DNA of 64,000 nucleotides from an uncultured Clostridia bacterium (GCA_934500705.1 CAKSTI010000011.1:1-64000); one strand, 5' to 3'. Numbered from the stretch's first letter, positions 52,257-61,937 are shown. Program-made: numbers and translations. Notes: generated from the sequence alone by a model not told the origin.

Positions 52257-53423
52257 TCATTTAAAGGTATCTCTCATTTTTTCAAAGAAAGATTTATGCT
52301 GTTTGTAGTTATTTTCGTTAGACGCCTTGGCAAAGGCACGCAGAGCGTCTTTTTGCTCTTTGCTTAAATTCTTGGGCACTTCGACCGCCGCACGGATAAT
52401 CATATCTCCACGCATTCCGCTGCGCACGTTGGGTATGCCCTTGCCCCTCAGGCGGAACTCCGTTCCGGGCTGTGTGCCCTCGGGAATGGTGTAGCTGATT
52501 TTACCGAGCGTGTACTTTTTAACCTCGTCCAAAACAGGTACGTCAACGTCCGCTCCGAGAGCCGCCTGGACAAATGTTATCGGCACGGTGCAGTACACGT
52601 CTGTGCCACGTCTTGCAAACACGGCGTGCTTCTTTATGCGCACGGTAACGAGCAAATCGCCCGACGGGCCGCCCTTGCTGCCCACGTTTCCGAGTCCACG
52701 GTAACGAACCGTCTCGCCGTTGTCTATGCCTGCCGGAATATCCACGTCCACGGTTTTTGCACGTTTAATCTTGCCCTTGCCGTGGCATTTGGTACACGGA
52801 TTTTTAATAATCTTACCCGTGCCGCCGCACTGTGAACACGTTGTAACATTTACCATCTGACCGAACATTGAGTTTGTAACCTTTTTAAACTCGCCCGTAC
52901 CGTGACACGTGGGACAGGTTATGCGGTCGGACTCGTTTTTGCAGCCTCTACCGCCGCACTCGTCGCAGTTTTCAATGACGTACAGCTTAATGCTCTTTTT
53001 AACGCCGAATGCCGCCTCCTCAAAAGAAAGCAGAACGCTCTCCTCTATGTCGCTGCCACGTACAGGGCCGTTTCTGCGCCTTTGACCGCCGCCAAAACCG
53101 CCGCCGAAAAACGAACCGAAAATATCGCCCAAGTCACCGAAGTCCGCACCCCCGAAACCGCCGCCGTTAAATCCGCCGCCTGCGCCGAAGTTGGGGTCAA
53201 CCCCTGCGTGTCCGTACTGGTCGTAGCGTTGGCGCTTTTCGGCATTGCTGAGTACCTCGTATGCCTCGCCCGCCTCTTTAAACTTTGCCTCAGCCTCTTT
53301 GTCGCCGGGGTGAAGGTCGGGGTGGTATTTCTTTGCAACCCTGCGGTATGCCTTTTTTATCTCGTCCTCGCTCGCCCCTTTCTGAACGCCGAGAACCTCG
53401 TAATAATCTCTCTTATCTGCCAT
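52257..53423 (-). CDS. dnaJ: Chaperone DnaJ
   Basis: A 388-residue type I J-protein that stimulates the DnaK ATPase. The J domain (1-70) has the HPD tripeptide in KKYHPDLHPG. A Gly/Phe-rich stretch (about 75-115) follows, then four zinc motifs (CDECGGRGC, CPTCHGTGE, CSQCGGTGK, CTKCHGKGK; about 150-220) and two C-terminal substrate-binding domains. It is the last gene of hrcA-grpE-dnaK-dnaJ, separated from dnaK by 116 bases that hold two strong hairpins. Confidence 0.97.
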   Translation of the reverse strand: MADKRDYYEVLGVQKGASEDEIKKAYRRVAKKYHPDLHPGDKEAEAKFKEAGEAYEVLSNAEKRQRYDQYGHAGVDPNFGAGGGFNGGGFGGADFGDLGDIFGSFFGGGFGGGQRRRNGPVRGSDIEESVLLSFEEAAFGVKKSIKLYVIENCDECGGRGCKNESDRITCPTCHGTGEFKKVTNSMFGQMVNVTTCSQCGGTGKIIKNPCTKCHGKGKIKRAKTVDVDIPAGIDNGETVRYRGLGNVGSKGGPSGDLLVTVRIKKHAVFARRGTDVYCTVPITFVQAALGADVDVPVLDEVKKYTLGKISYTIPEGTQPGTEFRLRGKGIPNVRSGMRGDMIIRAAVEVPKNLSKEQKDALRAFAKASNENNYKQHKSFFEKMRDTFK

Positions 53424-53452
53424 TAATATTTACACCGCCTTACATAACAGAG

Positions 53453-53527
53453 AGCGGTGCAAAAGTACACCGCTACTCCCTGCGGGCGTGCCGCACTGCG
53501 CAAAGCGCACAGACGCGGCACGTCCCG
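53453..53527 (-). other. Two hairpins in the dnaK-dnaJ intergenic mRNA
   Basis: AGCGGTG (53453-53459) pairs with CACCGCT (53468-53474). CGGGCGTGCCGC (53483-53494) pairs with GCGGCACGTCCCG (53515-53527) with one bulged base, and an inner TGCGC/GCGCA hairpin extends it. No T run follows, so this is not an intrinsic terminator. It may mark an mRNA processing or stability site. Confidence 0.55.
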
Positions 53528-53539
53528 TCAGAAATCAAA

Positions 53540-55381
53540 TTATTTATTATTGTTGTCGTCGTCTACAACGGTGTAATCTCCGTCATATGTTCCGCCCTGT
53601 GCACCGCCTTGTGCGCCGCCCTGGGGGTCACCCTGAGCGCCCTGCGGATTTGCCGCCTGGTACATCTTGGTGGAAACCTCGTAGAACTTCTTTTGGAGCT
53701 CGTCGGTAGCGCCTTTAATCTTTTCGGTGTCTGTGCCTTCGAGCGCCTTTTTAAGGTCTGCGATTTTTGTCTCAATCTCGCTCTTGTCGGCAGCATCTAT
53801 CTTGTCGCCGAGCTCGCCCAGCGACTTTTCGCACTGGTAAACGAGAGAGTCGGCAGTGTTGCGCACTTCAACTTCTTCTTTGCGCTTTTTGTCCTCCTCG
53901 GCAAATTTTTCCGCCTCTTTAACGGCTCTGTCGATGTCCTCGTCGGAAAGGTTGGAGCTTGCTGTAATGGTGATGTCCTGCTCGTTACCCGTTGCCATAT
54001 CCTTGGCGGAAACGTGAACTATGCCGTTTGCGTCTATATCAAAGCTTACCTCAATCTGCGGAACTCCTCTCGGTGCCGGTGCAATTCCCGTGAGCGAGAA
54101 CTTGCCGAGGCTCTTGTTGTATGCCGCCATCTCACGCTCGCCTTGGAGAACGTTAATCTCAACGCTGGTCTGATTGTCCGCTGCGGTTGAGAACACCTGG
54201 CTCTTTTTGGTAGGAATGGTTGTGTTTCTTTCAATGAGCTTTGTGCAAACTCCGCCCATCGTTTCAATACCGAGTGAAAGCGGTGTTACGTCGAGCAGGA
54301 GCAGGTCCTTAACGTCGCCTGCAAGCACACCGCCCTGAATTGCTGCGCCCATTGCAACGCACTCGTCGGGGTTGATGCCCTTGTGCGGCTCTGCGCCGAT
54401 GAGCTTTTTAACGGCTTCCTGAACTGCCGGTATTCTTGACGAACCGCCGACAAGGAGAACCTTGTGAATATCCGACGGATTTAAGCCTGCGTCGGAGAGC
54501 GCTCTCTTGGAAGGCTCCATTGTAGCCTCAACCAAATCTGCTGTCAGCTCGTCAAACTTGCTGCGTGTAAGCGTTACGTCGAGGTGCTTGGGGCCTGTGC
54601 TGTCTGCTGTGATAAACGGCAGATTGATGTTTGACGTGGTAACGCCGGAAAGCTCGATTTTTGCCTTTTCGGCAGCCTCTTTCAATCTCTGCATTGCCAT
54701 CTTGTCGCCGCTCAAATCAATGCCCGTGTCCTTCTTGAATTCCTCAACAAGGTATTTGATAATTCTGTCGTCGAAGTCATCTCCGCCGAGACGGTTGTTA
54801 CCGCTTGTTGCCAGAACCTCAAACACACCGTCGCCGATTTCGAGGATAGATACATCGAACGTACCGCCGCCGAGGTCATAAACCATAATTTTCTGCTCGT
54901 GGTCTTTGTCCATACCGTATGCAAGAGCCGCTGCGGTAGGCTCATTTATAATTCTCAAAACTTCAAGTCCCGCAATCTTGCCGGCGTCCTTTGTAGCCTG
55001 TCTTTGCGAGTCGCTGAAATATGCCGGAACGGTGATTACAGCCTGTGTAACCTTTTCGCCCAGGTAGCTCTCCGCATCGGATTTGAGTTTTCCCAGGATA
55101 AAAGCGGAAATCTCCTGCGGTGTGTACTTCTTGCCGTCTATGTCTACCTTTCTGTCCGTTCCCATATCCCTCTTAATGGAGATAATGGTCTTTTCCGGGT
55201 TTGTGATTGCCTGTCTTTTTGCAACCTGACCGACGAGTCTTTCGCCGTCCTTTGTAAATGCAACAACCGACGGGGTTGTTCTTGCGCCCTCGGCATTTGC
55301 TATAACAACAGGCTCTCCGCCTTCCATAACGGCAACACAGGAATTTGTAGTACCTAAATCAATACCAATAATCTTTGACAT
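53540..55381 (-). CDS. dnaK: Chaperone DnaK (Hsp70)
   Basis: A 613-residue Hsp70. The ATPase domain begins IIGIDLGTTNSCVAVMEG and contains the phosphate-loop VYDLGGGTFDVS and the IINEPTAAALAYG segment. The substrate domain begins near 375 (LLLDVTPLSLGIETMGG), followed by a helical lid, and the C-terminus is Gly/Gln-rich (GAQGDPQGGAQGG) without the EEVD of eukaryotic forms. A block of about 20 residues is missing from the ATPase domain relative to E. coli, as is usual in Gram-positives. It works with DnaJ and GrpE from the same operon. Confidence 0.98.
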   Translation of the reverse strand: MSKIIGIDLGTTNSCVAVMEGGEPVVIANAEGARTTPSVVAFTKDGERLVGQVAKRQAITNPEKTIISIKRDMGTDRKVDIDGKKYTPQEISAFILGKLKSDAESYLGEKVTQAVITVPAYFSDSQRQATKDAGKIAGLEVLRIINEPTAAALAYGMDKDHEQKIMVYDLGGGTFDVSILEIGDGVFEVLATSGNNRLGGDDFDDRIIKYLVEEFKKDTGIDLSGDKMAMQRLKEAAEKAKIELSGVTTSNINLPFITADSTGPKHLDVTLTRSKFDELTADLVEATMEPSKRALSDAGLNPSDIHKVLLVGGSSRIPAVQEAVKKLIGAEPHKGINPDECVAMGAAIQGGVLAGDVKDLLLLDVTPLSLGIETMGGVCTKLIERNTTIPTKKSQVFSTAADNQTSVEINVLQGEREMAAYNKSLGKFSLTGIAPAPRGVPQIEVSFDIDANGIVHVSAKDMATGNEQDITITASSNLSDEDIDRAVKEAEKFAEEDKKRKEEVEVRNTADSLVYQCEKSLGELGDKIDAADKSEIETKIADLKKALEGTDTEKIKGATDELQKKFYEVSTKMYQAANPQGAQGDPQGGAQGGAQGGTYDGDYTVVDDDNNNK

Positions 55382-55402
55382 AAAAATTACCTCCTAAAAA
55401 AA

Positions 55403-55930
55403 TCAATTTGCAACTTTAACCATACTGTGACGGATTACCTTGTCATTGAACATATAACCTTTTTGGAACTGCTCAACGACGGTGTTTTCGTCAACCTTGT
55501 CATCATCAACGTGCATAACCGCATTGTGTATTTCCGGGTTAAACTGCTCGCCCACCGACTTAATCTCGCTGACGCCCAGTTTTTTGAAAATATCCTCGGT
55601 CTGCTTTAAAACCATCTCAACTCCCTTGTAGTGGTCGCTCTCCTTGTCGGCAAACGAGTCAAGGGCACGTTCAAGGTTGTCTATAACCGGCAGTAGCGCC
55701 GCAACGGTGTCTTTGACGCTGTCGGTGTAGATTGCCTCTTTTTCCCTCACGGTGCGCTTTTTAAAATTGTCATACTCTGCAAGAAGTCTTTGGTACTGCT
55801 CCTTGCCGGCGCTTATCTCCGCATCTTTCTGCTCCAAAAGCTCCGTGAGTTCGTTTTCGGCTTTCTTGTTTTCCTCTTTTACCTCTTGGGTGTTTTCGCT
55901 CTTTTGAGCCTCTGTCTTTTTCTTAGACAT
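55403..55930 (-). CDS. grpE: Nucleotide exchange factor GrpE
   Basis: A 175-residue co-chaperone that releases ADP from DnaK. A charged N-terminal coiled coil (about 1-70) is followed by the conserved YDNFKKRTVREKE segment, LLPVIDNLERAL, and the beta domain ending in FNPEIHNAVMHV and GYMFNDKVIRHSMVKV. It lies 21 bases upstream of dnaK and four downstream of hrcA. Confidence 0.96.
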   Translation of the reverse strand: MSKKKTEAQKSENTQEVKEENKKAENELTELLEQKDAEISAGKEQYQRLLAEYDNFKKRTVREKEAIYTDSVKDTVAALLPVIDNLERALDSFADKESDHYKGVEMVLKQTEDIFKKLGVSEIKSVGEQFNPEIHNAVMHVDDDKVDENTVVEQFQKGYMFNDKVIRHSMVKVAN

Positions 55931-55934
55931 TAAA

Positions 55935-56981
55935 TCACTCTCCCTGCGGTGTGAAACCGTTTAAATCTTTGAGATGCTCGGAAAGGTATTTAAGCGTGGA
56001 AATAACCTTTGCGTAGTCCATTCTCGTAGGCCCTATAATCGCCATCTTGCCCGACAGACTTCCGCCGAGGCTGTAATCCGACACAACCATACTCAAATCG
56101 TGGTCTTTAAGGTGTTCGCTCTCATTCCCGATTATTACGGAAATCGCCTTGCCGATGCTCTCTTTTTTAAGTATTTCTTTAATTTCGCCGGAATTTTCTT
56201 TTTTTACAAAATTCAAAAAATCCCTTGTGCGGTTTATATCATTAAATTCCGGGTGGTTAAAAATATTAGCCGTGCCGGAACAAACAATACTGCAATCCGT
56301 AACCTCGTCCGCCAGCTCGGACAAAAAGCCGAATATCAAATCCAGCATAAAGCTCTCTACGGGTATTATTTGCTTTTCTTCCTCTAAAATATCCCTTGTC
56401 AAAGCGTCTAAATTGACTCCCGCAAGTTTTGCGTTGAGGTAGTTGGAAAGCTTTTCCAGAACCTCGCCGTCATACGGCTTTTTAACACGCATTGTCCTGT
56501 TTTTGACAACGCCCTCACTCAGCACCACAATCATTACAAAACTTACCTTGTCTATTCCGATTAGCTTTACCGAACATATCATATACTTAGACGGTACCGG
56601 CGTTGTAAAAACCGCCGTGTAATTGGTAAGCAGACTCATCATATCCGTAACGCCTGTGAGGATTTTGTTAAACTCCACATACTGCCGTGCAAGCGCAATC
56701 TTAATCTGCTTTATCTCGCCGAGCGTGAGCCTGTACTCCCTCATAAGACCGTTTACATAAGTTCTGTAACCCAAGACCGACGGGACACGCCCTGCCGAAG
56801 TGTGCGGTTTTTCAAGATAACCCGCCTCCTCCAACGCCGCCATCTCGTTTCTGACGGTTGCCGAGCTTACGCCGAGGTCGTGACTTGCAAGAATGTACGC
56901 CGAGCCGACAGGCTCTGCCGTCATAATGTAATCGTCAATTATCGCTTGAAGAATTTTTTCCTTTCTCTCGCTAAGTTCCAT
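55935..56981 (-). CDS. hrcA: Heat-inducible transcription repressor HrcA
   Basis: A 348-residue repressor with an N-terminal winged helix (LSERKEKILQAIIDDYI, SSATVRNEMAALEEAGYL, HTSAGRVPS), a GAF-like middle domain and a dimerisation region. It binds the CIRCE element just upstream (57021-57047) and controls the operon it heads; GroEL normally assists its activity. The start follows GAGGAG. Confidence 0.97.
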   Translation of the reverse strand: MELSERKEKILQAIIDDYIMTAEPVGSAYILASHDLGVSSATVRNEMAALEEAGYLEKPHTSAGRVPSVLGYRTYVNGLMREYRLTLGEIKQIKIALARQYVEFNKILTGVTDMMSLLTNYTAVFTTPVPSKYMICSVKLIGIDKVSFVMIVVLSEGVVKNRTMRVKKPYDGEVLEKLSNYLNAKLAGVNLDALTRDILEEEKQIIPVESFMLDLIFGFLSELADEVTDCSIVCSGTANIFNHPEFNDINRTRDFLNFVKKENSGEIKEILKKESIGKAISVIIGNESEHLKDHDLSMVVSDYSLGGSLSGKMAIIGPTRMDYAKVISTLKYLSEHLKDLNGFTPQGE

Positions 56982-57020
56982 ACTCTCATCTCCTCAAAGC
57001 ACAGAAACAAAAAAATCCTG

Positions 57021-57047
57021 TTAGCACTCAACACCTTCGAGTGCTAA
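57021..57047 (-). promoter_or_regulatory. CIRCE operator of HrcA
   Basis: TTAGCACTC (57021-57029), nine bases, GAGTGCTAA (57039-57047): a perfect match to the CIRCE consensus. It lies just downstream of the -10 hexamer, where bound HrcA would block transcription of hrcA-grpE-dnaK-dnaJ. Confidence 0.97.
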
Positions 57048-57054
57048 CAGTTAT

Positions 57055-57083
57055 AAAATAACACCATATTACCAATTTGTCAA
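57055..57083 (-). promoter_or_regulatory. Heat-shock operon promoter
   Basis: On the minus strand TTGACA (57083-57078) and TATTTT (57060-57055) are separated by 17 bases, with the CIRCE element beginning eight bases downstream. Confidence 0.8.
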
Positions 57084-57114
57084 GGGGTTTTTTAAAATTT
57101 GCAAAAATTTACAA

Positions 57115-58215
57115 TTAATTCATAAATTCGCACATTATTCCATTGGACACCAAACACGCATCACTGCGCAGTTTGAGCCGTTTTTTGCCGTTTTCGAGGA
57201 ATTGTGAAAGTTTTTTTATCCTCTCGCCGAACACCTCGTCAACCTCTGCGCCGAACCGCCTCTTAAACTCCGCCTTGTCAACGCCGTATTTTGTCATTCG
57301 CAGTCCCAGTATGACAAACTCGCTCATTGCCTCCGCATAGTCTGCCGTGCTGTCCTCTGACAGCTCAAAGCTGTTCATATAACTGTCAAGCGAACGTGTA
57401 TGCGTAAATCTGCGTCTGCCGATGCACGATGCCGCCGCCGCTCCGAGTCCGATGTAGTCGTCGCACTTCCAGTACTTCATATTGTGGCGGCTCTCAAATC
57501 CCGGTTTGGAAAAGTTGGATATTTCGTAGCGTTCATATCCGCCGTCCGATAGAATCTTAACAGCCGTATCGTACATATCTGCAAATGTGTCGTCGTCAAC
57601 AGCTTCAAGCTCTCCCCTCTCCGCCAAAGCGGAAAACGGCGTTCCGTCCTCGATTTTAAGCCCGTAACAGGACACGTGCTCAGGATTTAATTTTAGCACT
57701 TGGCAAAGCGAAGTGCTTAAACTCTCCGCCGTCTGCCCCGGCAGTGCGTACATAAGGTCAAGGCTGATGTTGCCAAACCCCTCCGAGCGCAAAAGCTCGA
57801 ATGTTTCCGCCGTGTCCGCCGCCGTGTGTATTCTGCCGAGCGTTCTAAGTTCGCTGTCGTTAAAGCTCTGTGCGCCGAGGCTAATGCGGTTTACGCCGCA
57901 CTTTTTAAGCAGGCGTGCCTTGTGCACATCCACGGTTTTGGGGTTTGCCTCGACGGTGACTTCCGCATTTTCCGCTATGTCAAATGTTCTCATCACCCCA
58001 CGGAGCAGTTTTTCCAGGCACTCGCCGTCAAGGCAGGTGGGCGTTCCTCCTCCGATGTATACCGTGTCCGCCTTTACACCGCAGTACCTTTGCGCCTCGG
58101 TCAAAACGGCGTTTACGTATTCTCCCTGTTTGGAAAGCTCACCGGGGTATGAGGCAAAGTCGCAGTAGCCGCATTTTTTGATGCAAAACGGCACGTGGAC
58201 ATATATTCCGTTCAT
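57115..58215 (-). CDS. hemW: Radical SAM protein HemW (coproporphyrinogen III oxidase-like)
   Basis: A 366-residue radical SAM protein. The cluster motif is CIKKCGYCDF (residues 11-20), CxxxCxxC as required. YIGGGTPT near 54 and the EANPKT segment near 96 fit the HemN/HemW superfamily. It lacks the N-terminal extension and extra residues of true HemN, so it is probably HemW, a heme chaperone, rather than a coproporphyrinogen oxidase. It lies just upstream of the hrcA operon, as in most Firmicutes, and overlaps the amidohydrolase gene by four bases. Confidence 0.88.
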   Translation of the reverse strand: MNGIYVHVPFCIKKCGYCDFASYPGELSKQGEYVNAVLTEAQRYCGVKADTVYIGGGTPTCLDGECLEKLLRGVMRTFDIAENAEVTVEANPKTVDVHKARLLKKCGVNRISLGAQSFNDSELRTLGRIHTAADTAETFELLRSEGFGNISLDLMYALPGQTAESLSTSLCQVLKLNPEHVSCYGLKIEDGTPFSALAERGELEAVDDDTFADMYDTAVKILSDGGYERYEISNFSKPGFESRHNMKYWKCDDYIGLGAAAASCIGRRRFTHTRSLDSYMNSFELSEDSTADYAEAMSEFVILGLRMTKYGVDKAEFKRRFGAEVDEVFGERIKKLSQFLENGKKRLKLRSDACLVSNGIMCEFMN

Positions 58216-59012
58216 TTGCCCTCTCCGCCGAAAATCAGCCTGTCGGCATTTGTGTAGAATATCTTTTCGAGTTCGTCATCGTTAAATCCCAGCTTTAAAA
58301 AGTTTTCCACGCAGTAGTCGTGCCGCTCTATGGGGTAGTCCGTGCCGAACATAACCTTGTCGATGTCGTGCTTTCCGATGAGTGAGCGTATTCTGTCGTA
58401 GGATATGCGCCTGAAACAGCTTGACGTGTCTATGTAAACATCTTTGCCGAGCACGTACTCCTCCGCCTCGTCCCACACGTCGTAACCGCCGAGATGCGCC
58501 GCAATGATTTTAAGCCCCGGAAAGTCATCAATAACCTTTGCAAGCCTTCTCGGTGCCGAAAAATCGCTCTTTCTGTCGCCGACGTGAAAAAGTATCGGCA
58601 ATCCCTCCGAGCGGATTATGTCATACACGGGGTACATCTTTTTGTCATCAGTGTTGAACATCTGAAAGTCGGGGTGCAGTTTTATGCCCTTTAAGCCGAG
58701 AGATTTAATGCGCTTAATCTCCTTTTCAAAGTCCCCCTCGTAGTCCTGATGAAGTGTGCCGAAGCCTGCCACGTTTTCGCTTATGTGCGATGCTGTGCTG
58801 TCGTTGATAACCTCCACCTGGGTAGGCTTTAACGCCGTCGAGTGTATTACAAGGCGTGCGATGCCTGCATCATCGGCGCTTTTCATAAGGTCGGCAAACG
58901 TCCCCTTGCCGTGCATCGTGTAACTGTAATACTTGCCGAGGTTATCCACGGCACGCTCTGCGAGGGCGTCGGGGAAAAAATGTGCGTGAACGTCTGTAAT
59001 TTTGAAATTCAT
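58212..59012 (-). CDS. Amidohydrolase-family (TIM-barrel) protein
   Basis: A 266-residue metal-dependent hydrolase of the amidohydrolase-related family (Amidohydro_2 type). The HxH metal motif is in ITDVHAHFFPDAL near residue 7-9; later metal ligands are in LFHVGDRKS near 145, IAAHLGG near 177 and the Asp in FGTDYPIERHD near 225. The family includes hydrolases and decarboxylases of aromatic acids; the substrate here is unknown. The start at 59012 follows AAAGGG; a TTG three codons earlier is in frame. Confidence 0.82.
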   Translation of the reverse strand: MNFKITDVHAHFFPDALAERAVDNLGKYYSYTMHGKGTFADLMKSADDAGIARLVIHSTALKPTQVEVINDSTASHISENVAGFGTLHQDYEGDFEKEIKRIKSLGLKGIKLHPDFQMFNTDDKKMYPVYDIIRSEGLPILFHVGDRKSDFSAPRRLAKVIDDFPGLKIIAAHLGGYDVWDEAEEYVLGKDVYIDTSSCFRRISYDRIRSLIGKHDIDKVMFGTDYPIERHDYCVENFLKLGFNDDELEKIFYTNADRLIFGGEGK

Positions 59013-59030
59013 AGTAACCAACCCTTTCTG

Positions 59031-60467
59031 CTATTTTCTCCAAGTGTACGGCGAGAACAAAATCAGCATCGGAAAGATTTCCAGCCTGCCGACTAACATA
59101 TCAAAAGTCAAAACAACCGTGGAAAGCGGCGAATAAAGCGAAAAATTAGCCGTAGGCCCCACCTTTGCCAAACCGGGGCCTATGTTGTTAATCGTTGCGG
59201 CAACCGCCGTAAAATTGGTTGTAAAGTCGTTATTGTCTATGCTGATTATGAGCACCGACGCCACGAATATTAAAAGATATGACGCAATAAATACGTTCAC
59301 CGCACGAATGGTTTCGTGCTCCACGGGTCTTTTGTTCATAGTGATTTTGTGAGTGCTCTTTGGGTGAGCCGCAATCTTAATTTCCTTTGCGATGCTCTTA
59401 ATGAGTATCATTATTCTCGAAACCTTAATTCCGCCGCCCGTACTGCCGGCGCACGCACCTATGAGCATAAGCAGAACCAGTATCGTTTTGGAGAGCTCCG
59501 GCCATTTGTCAAAGTCTGTGGTGGAATATCCCGTAGTCGTTATAATCGAGCCGACCTGGAACGCAACGTGCCTTACAAGCTCGGAAACGCCCGAAAACAG
59601 ACCGCGGCAGTTAATGCTTATAATAACTATTGCCGTAAATATTATGCCGAGATACGCCTTAACCTCGTCGGACAAGGTAGAAAGCCGCAGCTTGCCTATG
59701 AGAATTAAGTAGTACACCGTAAAGTCGATGCCGAACATTATCATAAACACCGTGACAACGTTTTGAATATACGGAGAATATGTGGCAAGCCCGGAATTTA
59801 ATATTGCAAATCCTCCCGTGCCTGCCGTTCCGAACGTCAGCGTTAAAGCCTCAAACAGACTCAAACCGCCGAGCAGCATTAAAACAGTCTGAATTACCGT
59901 AAGCAGTATATAAATACCGTAGAGTATCTTTGCCGACGCTCCTACCTTGGGCACCAGTTTGCTTACCGACGGGCCGGGGCTTTCCGCTCTGATTAGATGG
60001 AAATTGTCGCCGCCCGAAAGCGGAAGTATGGCAACCAAAAACACCAGAACGCCCATACCGCCTATCCAGTGAGTAAAACTGCGCCAAAAGAGGAGCGACT
60101 TTGGCAGAACCTCAACGTCCGTCAGAATTGACGCACCTGTCGTGGTAAAGCCCGATACCGTTTCAAAAACGGCGTCGATAAAATTCTTGATATAACCCGA
60201 GAAATAAAACGGCAGTGCTCCGAAAAGGCTGATTACAATCCAGCTAAGCGCCACGGTTATAAAGCCCTCTCTTGAATACATAGACCGCTTTGCCGGCGGT
60301 TTAAACGTGAGCGCAACGCCTGCCAAAAGGCACAGCGCAATGCACATAGCAAAGACCATAGCGCACGGCTCGTCATATATAAACGCACACACAAGCGGCA
60401 AAAGCAAACACGCCGCCTCGCAGTTTAATACCCAGCCGATAATGTATGATATAATTCTGATGTTCAT
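59031..60467 (-). CDS. trkH: Potassium uptake protein TrkH
   Basis: A 478-residue membrane protein of the TrkH/KtrB family that imports K+. Four membrane-pore-membrane units supply filter loops such as TTTGASILTD near 108, TFGTAGTGGFAI near 212, ITTTGYSTTDF near 312 and AAATINNIGPGLAKVGP near 425. A glycine at each filter centre fits potassium selectivity. The TrkA regulator is encoded 24 bases upstream in the same operon. Confidence 0.94.
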   Translation of the reverse strand: MNIRIISYIIGWVLNCEAACLLLPLVCAFIYDEPCAMVFAMCIALCLLAGVALTFKPPAKRSMYSREGFITVALSWIVISLFGALPFYFSGYIKNFIDAVFETVSGFTTTGASILTDVEVLPKSLLFWRSFTHWIGGMGVLVFLVAILPLSGGDNFHLIRAESPGPSVSKLVPKVGASAKILYGIYILLTVIQTVLMLLGGLSLFEALTLTFGTAGTGGFAILNSGLATYSPYIQNVVTVFMIMFGIDFTVYYLILIGKLRLSTLSDEVKAYLGIIFTAIVIISINCRGLFSGVSELVRHVAFQVGSIITTTGYSTTDFDKWPELSKTILVLLMLIGACAGSTGGGIKVSRIMILIKSIAKEIKIAAHPKSTHKITMNKRPVEHETIRAVNVFIASYLLIFVASVLIISIDNNDFTTNFTAVAATINNIGPGLAKVGPTANFSLYSPLSTVVLTFDMLVGRLEIFPMLILFSPYTWRK

Positions 60468-60491
60468 ATGAGATGCTCTCTCTTTTCTGTA

Positions 60492-61853
60492 TTAATTTGC
60501 AAGAATGTCCTCAATCTTTTTAAGTCCCGTATTTGTCGTTACCACAATAACCGTGTCGCCCACGGCAATGGAGTCTTGACCTTTTGGGGTAATTATTTGC
60601 CCTTTTCTGTTAATGCAGGCAATGAGCACGTTTTTGCGGATATTCAAATTCTCTATGGCAACGCCGCAAATGGGAGTTTCCTCTCTTATTCTGAATTCCA
60701 GTGCCTCCGCCTTGCCGTCAAGGATTAGATGCATAGTTTCCATTTTACTGCTTGTGGTGTTCATTCTCGCACGGACAAAGCGCACAATGTACTCCGCCGT
60801 TATGTTTTTGGGGTAGATAATGGTATCAAGGTTTAAGTCGTTAATAACGTCGTCATACTCGATTTTGTTTATCTTGGTAACGAGCTTTCCCTCTGTTTTG
60901 CTCTTGGCAAAGAGCGAGAGGAGAATGTTTTCCTCGTCTATGTTCATAAGCGCAACAACAGACTCCGCATACTCTATGCCCTCTTCGAGCAAAAGCCGTT
61001 TGTCCGTTCCGTCGCCGTTGATTATGGTAGCCTTGGGCAAAAGCTCGCACAGAGCCTCACAGCGTTTGATGTCCTGCTCGATAATCTTTACCCTTATTCC
61101 CGTCTGCAAAAGTCTGTTTGCAAGGTAATATCCCGTATCTCCGCCGCCGACTATTATGGTGTCTTTGACACGGTTTGTCTTAATGCCTATTTTCTTAAAG
61201 AAATATGCGCCGTTCTGCGGTGACGCAACAAGGCTGATGAGGTCGCCGGCTTTAAGCTCAAAACTGCCGTCCGGGATAAATGCCGACTCTCCCCTCTCGA
61301 CGCCGCACACAAGCACGTCACAGTTGAGCTTTAAGCTGATGTCGGCTATAACCATTCCGTCGAGCACCGAGCCTTGCGGAAGTTTGAACTTTAAAATCTC
61401 CACCTTGCCCTTGGCAAACGTGTCTATCTGAATTGCGGACGGAAAGCGCAAAAGCCGTGCTATCTCGTTTGCCGCCGTGTATTCGGGGTTGATTATCATA
61501 GCAAGACCCAAATCCTCTTTAAACAAATGCAGTTCCTTGCTGTACTCCGGCTTTCTGACTCTTGCTATGGTCTTGACGTTGCCGGCCTTTTTGGCAATAA
61601 GGCAGGTAAGCAGATTAAGCTCGTCCGAGCCTGTCACGGCAATTAATATGTCCGCCTGAGCAATCCCGGCTTCGAGCAAAGTATTTATGCTCGAACCGCT
61701 GCCGACAACTCCCATTACGTCGTGACGGTTAATGATGTCCTGTATGACGTTTGCACGAAGGTCAACAACCGTTATGTTCTGATTATCCTCCTGGCTCAGC
61801 TTTTCGGTAAGTTTCTGCCCCACCTTGCCGCAGCCTACAATGATTGTATTCAT
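60492..61853 (-). CDS. trkA: Potassium transport regulator TrkA
   Basis: A 453-residue cytoplasmic gating protein with two RCK units. Each has a Rossmann nucleotide-binding domain (IIVGCGKVGQKL near residue 4; IIVGGGDTGYYLANRL near 230) followed by an RCK_C domain (about 140-220 and 370-453). It binds NAD(H) or ATP and gates TrkH encoded next. The protein has the usual full-length TrkA architecture and begins behind AGAGGTG. Confidence 0.95.
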   Translation of the reverse strand: MNTIIVGCGKVGQKLTEKLSQEDNQNITVVDLRANVIQDIINRHDVMGVVGSGSSINTLLEAGIAQADILIAVTGSDELNLLTCLIAKKAGNVKTIARVRKPEYSKELHLFKEDLGLAMIINPEYTAANEIARLLRFPSAIQIDTFAKGKVEILKFKLPQGSVLDGMVIADISLKLNCDVLVCGVERGESAFIPDGSFELKAGDLISLVASPQNGAYFFKKIGIKTNRVKDTIIVGGGDTGYYLANRLLQTGIRVKIIEQDIKRCEALCELLPKATIINGDGTDKRLLLEEGIEYAESVVALMNIDEENILLSLFAKSKTEGKLVTKINKIEYDDVINDLNLDTIIYPKNITAEYIVRFVRARMNTTSSKMETMHLILDGKAEALEFRIREETPICGVAIENLNIRKNVLIACINRKGQIITPKGQDSIAVGDTVIVVTTNTGLKKIEDILAN

Positions 61854-61908
61854 ATAAAAAACACCTCTTAAAGACGCTGTGAATTACATTATTTGTATCA
61901 ATCACGAT

Positions 61909-61937
61909 ATTATACCAAATAAGGGCATTAAAGTCAA
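61909..61937 (-). promoter_or_regulatory. Promoter of trkA-trkH
   Basis: On the minus strand TTGACT (61937-61932) and TATAAT (61914-61909) are 17 bases apart. The leader before trkA is about 50 bases. Confidence 0.7.

Noticed and set aside
53285..54190. A 301-codon plus-strand frame across dnaJ and dnaK
   Set aside because: It is antisense to two highly conserved chaperone genes and spans their intergenic hairpins; no recognisable domain.
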